From an uncultured Elusimicrobia bacterium (GTDB lineage: Bacteria > Elusimicrobiota > Endomicrobiia > Endomicrobiales > Endomicrobiaceae), in contig ONUQ01000162.1 of NCBI GenBank assembly GCA_900321055.1, forward strand, positions 1 through 8,987: a stretch of DNA of 8,987 nt, written 5' to 3'. How positions within the stretch are numbered: position 1 is the first letter of the stretch; the number at the start of each line of letters is the position of its first letter. Below the pieces are notes generated by a model. It ran no database searches. It had not been told where the DNA came from and saw nothing but the letters and a program-made list of their open reading frames with translations. Made by a program: the position numbers and the translations under genes. Positions 1-8,795 of the stretch are shown one piece after another.

Positions 1-2184
1 AACTTTTTTTCCTTCCTTCAAAAGCTCAACTGCAACTTCAAATATTGCTCTAACTTGATATTCTGTTATTTCAGGATATGTAACACCCAATCTTACTCCT
101 CTGTGTCCCATCATAGGGTTAGATTCATGAAGAGCTTCTGCTCTTGATTTGAATTCATCCAAAGAAATATTTAAACTATTAGCAATTGTTTCCTGTTGAG
201 CTTTTTCTCTTGGAATAAATTCGTGTAACGGTGGATCCAACAATCTTATTGTCACTGCAAATCCGTCCATAGCTTTCATTGTTCCTTTAATACTGGATTT
301 CATAAATGGGAACATTTCGTCTAAAGCTTTCTTTCTTTCTTCTGTTGTCGCCGATGCAATCATCTTTCTTAATGCAAATAAAGGTTTTTCTGAGTTTTCC
401 CCATAGAACATATGTTCCGTTCTAAAAAGACCGATACCTTCTGCACCAAAAGCTCTTGCTTTTTCTGCATCTTGAGGATTATCTGCATTTGTTCTAATTT
501 TTAATTTTTTTATAGAATCGCAAACCTTTAAGAAATCAAACAAGATTTTATTTTCCGTAGCATCAACCATTGCCAATGCTCCGTCATAAACAAATCCTTT
601 TGTTCCGTTAAGAGTAATATAATCACCTTCTTTAAATATCTTATCACCGATTGTCATCGTTTTCTTTGCTAAATCAACGGAAACATCTCCACAACCTACT
701 ATACAGCATTTTCCCCATCCTCTTGCAACAAGTGCAGCATGTGAGGTCATACCGCCTCTTGCGGTTAATACAGCTTGAGCTGCTCTCATACCTTCAACAT
801 CTTCAGGATTTGTTTCTTCTCTAACAAGAATAACTTTTTTACCTTTTTGATTCCATGCAACAGCATCTTCAGCTGAAAATACGATTTGTCCGTTAGCTCC
901 TCCCGGACCTGCAGGAAGACCTTTTGCTAAAATTTTTGCACCTTTTTCTGCTTTAGAATCTATAATAGGATGTAGTAACTCATCTAATTGTGCAGGAGAA
1001 ACTCTAAGTACAGCCTCTTCTTTTGTAATAAGCTTTTCTTTTACCATGTCCATTGCCATTTTAACTGCAGCCGGACCGTTTCTTTTTCCTACTCTGCATT
1101 GTAACATCCACAATTTACCTTCTTGAATTGTGAATTCAATATCAAGCATATCTCTATAATGTTTTTCAAGCTTTTTCTGTATTGAATCAAGTTCTTTATA
1201 AACTTTAGGCATAAACTTTTCAAGAGAAACTTCGCCTTTGTTTTGTTCTGATTTTGTTGCTTCGTTAATGGAAGCAGGAGTTCTTATACCTGCAACAACA
1301 TCTTCTCCTTGTGCATTTATAAGATATTCTCCATAAAAATGAGCATCTCCGTTTCCGGGATTTCTTGTAAAAGCAACACCTGTTGCTGAATTGTCGCCCA
1401 TATTTCCAAATACCATTGTTTGAACATTTACAGCTGTACCCCAATCTTCAGGAATTCCTTCAATTTTCCTGTAAGCAATAGCTCTTTTTCCGTTCCATGA
1501 TGCAAAAACAGCTCCGATTCCACCCCAAAGTTGTTTCATCGGATCGTCAGGAAATTCTTTACCTAAAACTTTTTTAACAACTACTTTAAACTCTTCGCAA
1601 AGTTTTTTCAAATCATTTGCATCAAGTTCGGTATCTTTTGTTACACCTTTATCTTTTTTAACTTTATCCATAACTCTTTCGAGTTGTTTTCTGATGCCCA
1701 TATCATCTGCCGGTTCTATTCCTGCAGATTTTTCCATAACAACATCGGAGTACATCATAATGAGTCTTCTATATGCATCATAAGCAAATCTTTCATTTTT
1801 TGTTTTTACGATTAATCCCGGGAGAGTTTTTGATGTAAGACCTACATTTAAAACGGTTTCCATCATACCCGGCATGGAAGCTCTTGCACCGGATCTTACG
1901 GATACTAAGAGAGGATCTTTAGGATCACCGAATTTTTTACCCATAATTTTTTCAACTGCTTTTAAAGCTGTTGAAACTTGTTTTTCAAGTTCCTTTGGAT
2001 AGGTTTTTTTATTGTCGTAATAATAAGTACAAACTTCAGTTGTAATTGTAAATCCGGGAGGAACCGGAAGTTTTACTTTTCCTGCCATTTCAGCAAGGTT
2101 TGCTCCTTTTCCACCGAGAAGATTTTTCATTTTTTCATTACCATCTGCTTTTCCGCCACCAAACGAATACACAAATTTTGCCAT
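1..2184 (-). CDS. ppdK: Pyruvate,phosphate dikinase, N-terminal 728 residues (gene runs off the left edge)
   Basis: Cytoplasmic enzyme interconverting pyruvate + ATP + phosphate and phosphoenolpyruvate + AMP + pyrophosphate. The ATG at 2184-2182 is preceded by AAAGGAGT with about 9 bases of spacing. The protein opens MAKFVYSFGGGKADGNEKMK, the usual PPDK N-terminus. The ATP-grasp nucleotide-binding part follows, with GGKGANLAEMAG (24-35), SVRSGARASMPGMMETVLN (from about 95) and LQCRVGKR (from about 361, where the family usually has LQTR). The swivelling phosphohistidine domain carries GGMTSHAALVARGWGKC, with catalytic His482 and the neighbouring Thr480 that is the regulatory position in plant enzymes. 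The start of the C-terminal PEP/pyruvate barrel follows (GIGLFRTEHMF, GHRGVRLG). The family is about 870-900 residues, so roughly 150 C-terminal residues, including the catalytic Cys, lie outside the window. I found no stop or frameshift. In anaerobes this enzyme commonly replaces or reverses pyruvate kinase in PPi-linked glycolysis. It has its own promoter and lies downstream of a decayed efflux operon. Confidence 0.97.
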   Translation of the reverse strand, partial: MAKFVYSFGGGKADGNEKMKNLLGGKGANLAEMAGKVKLPVPPGFTITTEVCTYYYDNKKTYPKELEKQVSTALKAVEKIMGKKFGDPKDPLLVSVRSGARASMPGMMETVLNVGLTSKTLPGLIVKTKNERFAYDAYRRLIMMYSDVVMEKSAGIEPADDMGIRKQLERVMDKVKKDKGVTKDTELDANDLKKLCEEFKVVVKKVLGKEFPDDPMKQLWGGIGAVFASWNGKRAIAYRKIEGIPEDWGTAVNVQTMVFGNMGDNSATGVAFTRNPGNGDAHFYGEYLINAQGEDVVAGIRTPASINEATKSEQNKGEVSLEKFMPKVYKELDSIQKKLEKHYRDMLDIEFTIQEGKLWMLQCRVGKRNGPAAVKMAMDMVKEKLITKEEAVLRVSPAQLDELLHPIIDSKAEKGAKILAKGLPAGPGGANGQIVFSAEDAVAWNQKGKKVILVREETNPEDVEGMRAAQAVLTARGGMTSHAALVARGWGKCCIVGCGDVSVDLAKKTMTIGDKIFKEGDYITLNGTKGFVYDGALAMVDATENKILFDFLKVCDSIKKLKIRTNADNPQDAEKARAFGAEGIGLFRTEHMFYGENSEKPLFALRKMIASATTEERKKALDEMFPFMKSSIKGTMKAMDGFAVTIRLLDPPLHEFIPREKAQQETIANSLNISLDEFKSRAEALHESNPMMGHRGVRLGVTYPEITEYQVRAIFEVAVELLKEGKKV
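2047..2144. repeat. Direct repeat, intact copy (inside ppdK codons about 14-46)
   Basis: This is the partner of 8886-8986 in the same orientation, about 6.8 kb away. The longest perfect block is about 25 bases, around the codons for NLAEMAG (near 2076-2101). The two copies flank the efflux operon and the ppdK promoter region. Confidence 0.85.
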
Positions 2185-2252
2185 AAAAAATTACTCCTTT
2201 CTGCTATTTTTTTTGTAAAAACATATTGCTTTATAAATTACAAACTAGACTG

Positions 2253-2282
2253 ATTTTAGCAATTTATAATGTTTGATGTCAA
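2253..2282 (-). promoter_or_regulatory. Sigma-70-type promoter of ppdK
   Basis: On the minus strand there is a perfect -35 box TTGACA (2282-2277), an 18-base spacer and a -10 box TAAAAT (2258-2253). Transcription would start near 2246, leaving a leader of about 60 bases before the ppdK ATG, with the AGGAG ribosome site at 2198-2194. This lets ppdK be expressed independently of the broken operon upstream. I saw no convincing operator or riboswitch fold in the leader. The rest of the spacer up to 2464 is AT-rich and shows no gene. Confidence 0.75.
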
Positions 2283-2464
2283 CTTAGAATTAAACGAGAC
2301 TAAATCAAGCGACGATAAAAATTTATATTTTGGACTAAAATTTCTAATAAAAAAATCTAATAAACTGCTTACATTTATTTCATACACTGTGACTTTTTAA
2401 TTCTTTGTTTCATATCAAACTATAAATTTTTCTCTTGTTTGTTAATTTAACAGAACAACTTGAA
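2283..2464. other. Intergenic spacer after the efflux operon, no gene seen
   Basis: This AT-rich stretch lies between the outer-membrane-factor stop and the ppdK promoter. It contains a short palindrome TGTTAA-T-TTAACA at 2440-2452, twelve bases past the stop, and a small direct repeat of TCTAATAA near 2342-2361. Neither forms a GC-rich stem followed by a T tract on the transcribed strand, so I do not call a terminator. No open frame here resembles a protein. Confidence 0.5.
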
Positions 2465-3902
2465 TTATAGCTTTTCTTCTTTCCATCCGCCACCTAACGA
2501 TTTACAAACATCTACAATATATACCAACTGCGATTTTCTCGCATTTACTAAGTTCATTTGTGCTTGTAACCACATTCTTTGAACATCTAAAACATCTAAC
2601 AAATCGGCAATACCTGCTTTTTGTCTTTTTTGTGCCAATACAAAACTTTTAGATAATGCACTTTCTTGTTTTTTGTAAGCTATTATAGTTTGTTTGCTTA
2701 TTTCAACATTGTTTATTGCATCTAATGTTTCTTTAAATGCAGTTTGTATCGTACCTAAATATTCTTGTGTCATTTCTTCGTATTGTTCTTTCGCTACTTT
2801 ATAATTTTTTATTTTTCTTCTACCATAAAATAATGGCATAGAAATTTTGCCGGAATAGTTCCAAGTATCGCGATAATTACCATCTTTGTCCTTTTTAAAC
2901 AAATCTTCTAATTCTTGACTTGCAAAACCTGTCATACCTGTTAAAGAAATTTTTGGAAACATCTCTGCTTTTACCGAACTGGCTGAAGCAGATACAGATT
3001 CCAGTTTATATTCTATAGCTTTTATATCCGGTCTTTTTGTTAACAAATCGGAAGGAATATTTTGTGGTAAACAAATGTTAGCACTTATATCTTCTATTTT
3101 TGTTTTTGGTTCTAAAGTATTTTGAACAATAAACTTCGGAGTTTTTCCAACTAACACATTTAAAGAAGATTGAGCAACTTTTAATTGAGCATCTATTTCG
3201 TAAACTTGTGCTCTAACACTTTCCATTTCTGCTTCTACTCTTCTTAAGTCAAGCTCGTTTATAACACCTTTTTTAAATCTGCTATCATAAACATTGTAAC
3301 TATCTTCTCTTATCTTCAATGTTTCTTTTGCTATATTGTATTGGTCATTTAATGCCAAGACCGTAAAATAAGTTTGTGCTACTTGTGCAGTTAACATTAA
3401 CTTTACGGCATCTTTATCTACCTTGCTGGCTAAGAAATCCTTTTTTGCAGATTTGGCATTTTTAAAATATGCTCCCCATAAATTTATTTCATAAGAAGCC
3501 ATTAAACCAACAGTAAACTTATTGGTTCTAACACCATTAGCTCTAAAAACTTTATTTGTTTTAGAATCAGACATTTCTCCAAACACATCTATTTAACGGA
3601 AAATAGTATGATCTTGCAACTGCAAGTTTAGCTTTTGATTGTCTCATTCTAGACATTGCTTTTTTCAAATCGTAGTTATATTTTATCGCTTCTTCTTCTA
3701 AAGAGTTTAATGTTTCATCATTAAATATTTCCCACCACTTTTCTTGAATATCTTTAACTTCACTTTTTGTTTCGCTTTTTTCTTGTTCACTTATTTTTTC
3801 TTGTTCTACTAGATTATCCGCGAGTTCAACCTTAGGTGTTTTGCTTGCACAAGCAGAAAATAGAAATATAGTTGCAAGTAAAGGAACTATTACATTTTTC
3901 AT
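2465..3902 (-). pseudogene. RND efflux outer-membrane factor (TolC/OprM/NodT type), one-base frameshift
   Basis: This is the outer-membrane channel lipoprotein of a tripartite efflux pump. The ATG at 3902 follows AGAGGT, which overlaps the pump's stop codon. The first 103 residues are in one frame: a signal peptide with lipobox LFSAC (Cys18), then EKWWEIFNDETLNSLEEEA, typical of the family N-terminus. After Leu103 (codon 3596-3594) the frame moves. Skipping base 3593 gives P-L-I-D-V-F-G-E-M and continues to the TAA at 2465, for a restored length of about 478 residues, normal for OprM/NodT. The second part has the two outer-membrane efflux protein repeats, with SYEINLWG, long helical hairpin stretches, SMPLFYGRRKIKNY and the C-terminal LGGGW. 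Read as it stands, the first frame stops at 3567 after 111 residues. The downstream frame could only start at GTG 3586 with no Shine-Dalgarno and no signal peptide. It is the last gene of the operon. Confidence 0.9.
3592..3594 (-). other. Frameshift site in the outer-membrane factor (AAA for an expected AA)
   Basis: The minus strand reads CCG TTA AAT AGA; removing one A gives CCG TTA ATA GAT GTG, which joins the two homologous halves (P-L-I-D-V). The parsimonious lesion is a +1 insertion in a short A run. The tract is too short for efficient polymerase slippage, so rescue is unlikely. Confidence 0.75.
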
Positions 3903-3908
3903 TTTTTT

Positions 3909-3914
3909 ACCTCT
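3909..3914 (-). promoter_or_regulatory. Ribosome binding site of the outer-membrane factor, overlapping the pump stop codon
   Basis: The minus strand reads TAGAGGT: the pump's TAG stop (3915-3913) shares bases with an AGAGGT Shine-Dalgarno, about 6 bases before the ATG at 3902. Only 10 bases separate the two genes. This indicates co-transcription and probable translational coupling in the intact ancestor. Confidence 0.6.
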
Positions 3915-6900
3915 AATTTATTTTTTCAACAGTATTTTTATTCTTACTACCAAATTTTTCACTCAACCTATATATTAGCATAAAAAACAATGGTATAAAT
4001 AAAGGAACAAATATTGTAGAAAATAACATACCTACAACAACAGCTGTTCCTATAGAATGTCTGCTGGCAGAACCTGCCCCCGTACTTATTGCTAAAGGTA
4101 CACAACCTAAAATAAATGCTAACGAAGTCATAATAACAGGTCTAAATCTCATCTTTGCCGCCGTAACAGCCGATTCAACTAAAGATTTACCTTGTTCCCT
4201 TAACAAAACTGCAAATTCTACAATTAATATAGCATTTTTAGCAGAAAGCCCTATAAGTGTTAACAATGCAACTTGAAAATAAACATCGTTTGCTAAACCT
4301 CTAAAATATACTCCAACTAATGCACCAAACACTGCAAACGGAACACCACATATAACAGCAAATGGCAAACTCCATTTTTCGTATTGTGCAGAAAGAATTA
4401 AAAATACCAATAAAAGACCTAATAATAATGCTACCGTTGACGAAGAAGAAACTAATTTTTCTTGGTATGCTGTTCCTGTCCAAGATAAGAAATAATTTGA
4501 ACCTAAAACTTTTTCCGCTGTTTCTTCCATAGCTTTAATAGCTTGTCCCGTACTATAACCGGGAGCAGGATTTGTTATAATTTTTGCTGCAGGAAAAACA
4601 TTAAATCTTTGGATAGTGTCTGAACCGACTATCGGTTGAAGTGTAACCAATGAATCTAAGGATATCATTTTCCCGGTAGACGATTTTACATAAATATTTG
4701 CAATATCACTCGCTTGTGTTCTATATACACCCTTTGCTTGCATCATAACTTTAAAACATCTTCCTAACTTATTGAAGTCATTTATGTATGCTGTACCAAA
4801 TGTTCCTTGTATCGTTGCATAAAGGTCGTCTAAAGATACACCCATAGATTTTGCTTTTACTTCATTCGTTATCATTTTTAATTGAGGTGTAGAAGCACTA
4901 AATGTTGTTATTGTACCGGCAAGTTCTTTTCGTTCCTGTGCTGCTAAAATAAATTACATAACTTTTGCCTCTAAATCTTTGCTTGAACCATCACCTCTAT
5001 TTTGTATATATCCCTCAATACCACCTGTTGTTGATAAACCCATAATTGCAGGAGGATTAAATAAGACTGCATAACCTTCCGCAATTGCCTGATACAATTG
5101 AGCTGTTAATTGCATTACAATTGACATAGAAGAATTGTTTTTGCCGGGTCTATCTTTCCAATCCTTTAACATTATAAAGAAAGATGCGGCATTATTTTTG
5201 GAAGTTCCGCTTAATATATTAAATCCTGCCATAGACAGTTCTTGTGCTACATTATAAGATTTTAATAAAATATCCTCTACTTTAGCAGCAGCAGTAATTG
5301 TTTTATTAAGAGAAGTTGCTTCATCTAACATTAATGCACCCATAACAACACCTTGATCCTCTTCAGGAACAAGTGTTGATGGTATGATTTTAAACAACAA
5401 TATCATACATGCTATTATAATGCAAAGTATAGAATAGGCAATTGTTTTTCTTTTTATAAAAAAATTTACAAGGTTCATATAAAAGTTTGTAAGTAAAGCA
5501 AACATTTTGTCAAACCAATTAAAAAATGGTGTTAACCAACCACCACCTTGTTTTTCCCCTAAAAGCATTACACATAATGCCGGTGTAAGAGTTAATGCAA
5601 CTAAACCGGATAATACTACGGATATTGCAATCGTAACAGCAAATTGTTGATACATTATTCCTGTAAAGCCACCCATAAATGCTACCGGAATAAACACAGA
5701 ACACAAAACTAAAACTATCGCTATTACAGGACCTGTAACTTCATTCATAGCTTTTATTGTTGCTTCTTTTACCTGAAGTTTTTCTTCTTCCATAATTCTT
5801 TCAACATTTTCAATAACAACTATGGCATCGTCCACAACAATACCTATTGCAAGAACAACACCAAACAATGTAAGTGTATTTATTGAAAAACCAAACAACA
5901 ACATTCCTGCGAATGCACCAACGATAGATACAGGGACAGCTAAACATGGAATCAAAGTTGTTTTCCAATTCTTTAAGAAAATAAAAACAACTATAAACAC
6001 TAGAATCATTGCTTCAAAAAGTGTATGAATAACTTCTTCTATAGAAGCTGTAATAACCTTTGTTGTATCGTAAGGAATACTATAAGCCATCCCGGCAGGA
6101 AACCTTTTTGAATAATCTTTAATAAGTTTATCAACATCTTTAGAAACTTGTACGGCATTAGCTCCCGGAGAAAGATAAATTCCTATAGGAACTGCAGGGT
6201 AAGAATTATTTTGTGCAGCTATTTCATAAGTTTGTGCTCCAAGTTCAATATCCGCTATATCTTTAAGCTTTAATGTACTACCATCTTGATTTGCTCTTAT
6301 AATTATTTCTTCAAACTCTTTAGGTGTTTTTAATCTGCCGGGAGCAACTATTGTATAAGATCTTTCTATCCCTTTAGGTATAGGATACTGTCCCACTCTT
6401 CCTGCCGCTCTTTGAGCATTTTGTTCCGTAACAACTTGCATAACTTCTGAAGGTGTAAGATTAAGTTTAGACATTATGTCCGGTTTAAGCCATATTCTTA
6501 TTGAATAATCGTTTGATGTAAGAACTTTTGCATCACCAACACCTTCTATTCTTTTTAAATCTGTCACTATGTTAACCAAAGCATAGTTTCCCATATATGT
6601 AGCATCTAAAGTTTTATCCGGAGAATATATAGAAATTAATTTTAATATACTTGTGCTTTGCTTTTCTACAGTAAGACCGTACCTTCTAACATCTTCAGGT
6701 AAACTTGATTGTGCAACTTGAACTTTATTGTTAACATCAATAAGTGCCTTATCGGAATCCGATCCAACTTTGAAAGAAATAGTAAGTGACATATCTCCGT
6801 TAGATGTTGACATAGATTCCATATACATCATATTTTCTACACCATTAATTTTATCTTCCAGCGGAGCCGCAACTGTTTCAGAAACAACTTCTGCCGTTGC

Positions 6901-7056
6901 TCCGGGATACTGTGCCGAAACAACTATTGATGGCGGTGTAAGATTCGGATATTGAGCAATAGGTAAATTTAAAATAGATACTGTTCCCGCTAGCAATATA
7001 ACTATAGATATTACCATAGCAAAAATAGGTCTGTTGATAAAAAATTTTGAAAACAT
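3913..7056 (-). pseudogene. RND multidrug efflux pump (AcrB/MexB, HAE1 type), in-frame stop at codon 701
   Basis: This is the inner-membrane proton-driven drug antiporter of the tripartite pump. The ATG at 7056 follows GGAG. The frame spans 1048 codons to a TAG at 3913, the size of E. coli AcrB, and is interrupted only by TAA at 4956-4954 (codon 701). N-terminal MFSKFFINRPIFAMVI is the family signature with TM1. The proton relay is fully recognisable: Asp409-Asp410 in TM4 (AIGIVVDDAIVVIENVER) and Lys940 in TM10 (IGLSAKNAILIVEF), plus IMTSLAFILG in TM11. Sequence on both sides of the stop is good homologous protein (GGIEGYIQNRGDG before; FILAAQERKEL and TFSASTPQLK after), so this is a point nonsense change, not a deletion. 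Truncation at 700 removes part of the second porter region and TM8-12, including Lys940, so the product cannot pump. A restart at Met728 has no Shine-Dalgarno. The gene starts 25 bases after the adaptor stop. Substrates cannot be told from sequence. Confidence 0.93.
4954..4956 (-). other. Nonsense codon (TAA) inside the RND pump gene
   Basis: The codons read GTT ATG TAA TTT ATT TTA GCA GCA, giving V-M-stop-F-I-L-A-A. One substitution from CAA, AAA or GAA would create it, and Q, K or E would each suit this soluble segment. The frame is identical on both sides. TAA is also the normal terminator of the outer-membrane factor here, so codon reassignment is not indicated. Confidence 0.88.
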
Positions 7057-7084
7057 TTGTTACTCCGATTTTTTATTTTTATTA

Positions 7085-7309
7085 TTTATTTTCTGCACTT
7101 TTTTGTGCTGTTTTTGTATTTTCTTTATTTTCCTGCTCATTATTTGTAGTTCCTTGTGCAGGTTGTCCATTTTCTTTTACAATTTCTTCTTTTTGTAAAC
7201 CGGTTACGGCTTTTTTATCTTGTGGAGAATTGTTTTCTACTGAATTTTGAACTTTGTTTGCAACTTTTTGTTTTGTTGTTTGTTTTTGTTCAGCATTTTT
7301 TTCCGTACT
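7085..7309 (-). other. Low-complexity Lys/Gln/Asn/Glu-rich C-terminal tail of the adaptor
   Basis: The last 75 codons are dominated by K, Q, N, E, T and A (for example NAEQKQTTKQKVANKVQN and TTNNEQENKENTKTAQKSAE), with no hydrophobic core. This is probably a disordered tail. It keeps one open frame up to the TAA, 25 bases before the pump ATG. Confidence 0.6.
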
Positions 7310-7552
7310 CCATCTTTTTAGTTTAGGCAACTTTTCAGATAGTATTGCCTTAGCTTGTTCTTCTGTTATGTCATCATTTTCTATCGTCATATACTTTGCA
7401 GATAAATTTATAAATTCATTTAATGGCTTGTCTATATTAAATTTACCATCTTTGTAACAATATTTGCAATAATCTCTATTTTTACTACCGTCTGCTTCTG
7501 TACCGAATAACCTTTCTTCTTTAATTGGCATACCACAACTTTGACAAATATA
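7310..7552 (-). other. Zinc-ribbon domain fused to the adaptor C-terminus
   Basis: This part of the adaptor frame encodes YICQSCGMPIKEERLFGTEA, then DGSKNRDYCKYCYKDGKFN, and ends near LPKLKRW. Four cysteines form CxxC-x22-CxxC (residues about 402, 405, 428 and 431 of the frame-restored protein). The CQSCGMP ... GTxADGSKN..YCxYCYxxGxF ... EEQAKAxL ... LPxLKRW pattern is that of small stand-alone bacterial 'putative zinc ribbon' proteins (Pfam Zn_ribbon_2, from memory). It is joined to the adaptor through a charged linker (about KEANDKQSAKKEE) with no stop or plausible start between them. Confidence 0.8.
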
Positions 7553-8053
7553 AGTTTCTTCTTTTTTAGCAGACTGTTTATCATTTGCCTCTTTCACGTT
7601 GTCAGGCAAAATAAATTCTTTAATTTCCGTTATTACTGGTGCACCGGGATAAACCTTTAAAGCTCCACCTGAAACAACAAGTTCACCACCTTTTAATCCT
7701 GAATAAACAATTGCTACAGCATCTTTTATCTGTGCTGATACGGGAACTGCCGAAACAATGTTATTGTTAGCTTCATCTATCACATAAACAACCGTACCAT
7801 TTGGAGATTCTATCAAAGCAGATTGTGGAATAATAACCGTCCCTTTAAAATTTATACCTCTTATTTTTACCTTAACAAACTGACCGGGCTTAAGATTGCT
7901 TTCATAATTTGGATTTTGAACTTCTGCTTTTACGGCAATCGTAGATGTTAAAGGATCCTCGGCACTATCAAAAAATATAATATCACCTTGTTGCTTGTAT
8001 ATACTATTGTCCGGCAATATAATATCAACTTTTACTTTATCTTCAAATTCTAA

Positions 8054-8061
8054 TTTTTTTT
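8054..8061 (-). repeat. A8 homopolymer tract at the adaptor frameshift
   Basis: Eight consecutive A residues on the coding strand (GATGC-A8-TTAGAA). The upstream frame reads GCA AAA AAA ATT AGA ATT TGA and stops at once. With seven A residues it reads GCA AAA AAA TTA GAA TTT and joins the homologous downstream frame. Tracts of this length are known sites of replication and transcription slippage. Confidence 0.85.
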
Positions 8062-8795
8062 GCATCGTATTGTTTTTTGAGGTTAGCAACCTGTCCTGCA
8101 GGCAACGAAAAATTTATATACAAAGGATTTATTTGAACCATTGTTGTAAGAAGAGCCTCGTCTCCGGCAACGGAAATAAGGCTACCAACAGAATGATTTT
8201 CTTTTCTTGCTATACCTGAAATAGGTGCTTTTACCCTTGTATAATTTAAATTTCTTTGTGCATCATCTACAACTGCTTTTGATGCTTTATAGTTTGCTTG
8301 AGCTCTTTCATAAGCAGATAAAGAATCATCATAATCTTTTTGGCTAACTGCATTATCTGCAATTAATTCTTTCATCCTTAAATAATCCCTTTTTGTTCTT
8401 TGTACTTCAGAGCTTACTTGTTCCAACGATGCTTTGGCTCTTTCCAGTTCTATTTTATATTGTTCTTGATCTATAACAAAAAGTACGGAATCTTTTTTTA
8501 CATATTCCCCTTCTTTATATAATCTTTCTTTAAGTATTCCACCAACTTGTGCTCTAACTGCAACTTCTAATGAACCTGCTACTTGTGCAGGATATTCTAT
8601 ATCTGCAGGAATATCTGTTTTTATAGATTTAACAGCTTGAACCAATGGTGCTTGCTGTTGAACTTGTTGCTCTTCTTTTTTTGAACAACCGACAAAAGAT
8701 AAAGAAATAAGACCTAAACATATTGAAACTGACAACATTCTTCTTAACATCTTTTTCTCCTTAATAAAAAATATATTCGTATAGTAAAACCGTGT

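Larger units (their letters stand above)
7082..8750 (-). pseudogene. RND periplasmic adaptor (AcrA/MexA type) fused to a C-terminal zinc ribbon, frameshifted in an A8 tract
   Basis: This is the membrane-fusion lipoprotein linking pump and outer-membrane channel. The ATG at 8750 follows AAGGAG. Residues 1-22 are a lipoprotein signal (LSFVGC, Cys22). They are followed by the first lipoyl half (VAVRAQVGGILKERLYKEGE), a helical hairpin (about 95-170), the second lipoyl half (TRVKAPISGIARKENHSVG) and the beta-barrel start (INPLYINFSLPAGQ). The frame ends at 8043 after 235 residues because A8 at 8061-8054 replaces an expected A7. Dropping one A gives D-A-K-K-L-E-F and continues to a TAA at 7082, for about 555 residues. 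The continuation has the rest of the barrel and the membrane-proximal domain (LKPGQFVKVKI, VIIPQSAL, GGALKVYPGAPV), then a linker, a CxxC-x22-CxxC zinc ribbon and a polar tail. Family members are usually 370-400 residues, so about 160 are extra. The second frame could only start at TTG 8089. It is the first gene of the operon. Confidence 0.9.

Noticed and set aside
1978..2253. Plus-strand open frame of 91 codons overlapping the ppdK start
   Set aside because: It lies antisense to conserved ppdK codons and its promoter. The product is Phe/Lys/Cys-rich and resembles no family.
2440..2452. Palindrome TGTTAA-T-TTAACA after the outer-membrane factor as a terminator
   Set aside because: The stem is short and almost all A/T, with a one-base loop and no following T tract in the transcribed direction.
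2185..2464. Small RNA or riboswitch in the spacer before ppdK
   Set aside because: No conserved fold or GC-rich paired element is visible; the region is explained by a promoter and AT-rich spacer.
3913..4875. C-terminal half of the pump as a separate gene starting at ATG 4875
   Set aside because: There is no ribosome site, and the homologous frame already extends upstream in phase to the TAA at 4954.
5822..6028. Plus-strand open frame opposite the pump's TM4 region
   Set aside because: It is an antisense shadow of the conserved Asp-Asp transmembrane segment, with no ribosome site.
7047..7457. Two plus-strand open frames opposite the adaptor's C-terminal part
   Set aside because: Their Phe/Ser/Cys-rich products come from reading the Lys/Gln/Asn-rich tail and zinc ribbon backwards. 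The minus-strand frame has recognisable domains.
7082..8089. Second adaptor frame as an independent gene starting at TTG 8089 (AGGACAGG just upstream)
   Set aside because: The codons that give the Shine-Dalgarno-like match encode the conserved PAGQV stretch of the upstream frame, and the downstream product would lack the signal peptide and lipoyl domain. A frameshift explains it better.
8043..8089. Programmed ribosomal frameshifting in the adaptor
   Set aside because: A shift between the two frames is arithmetically possible at A8, but there is no visible stimulatory stem, adaptors are not known to use recoding, and the two neighbouring genes are also broken. Mutation is simpler.
7995..8219. 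Plus-strand open frame opposite the adaptor frameshift
   Set aside because: It is antisense to conserved adaptor barrel codons and has no homology-like features.
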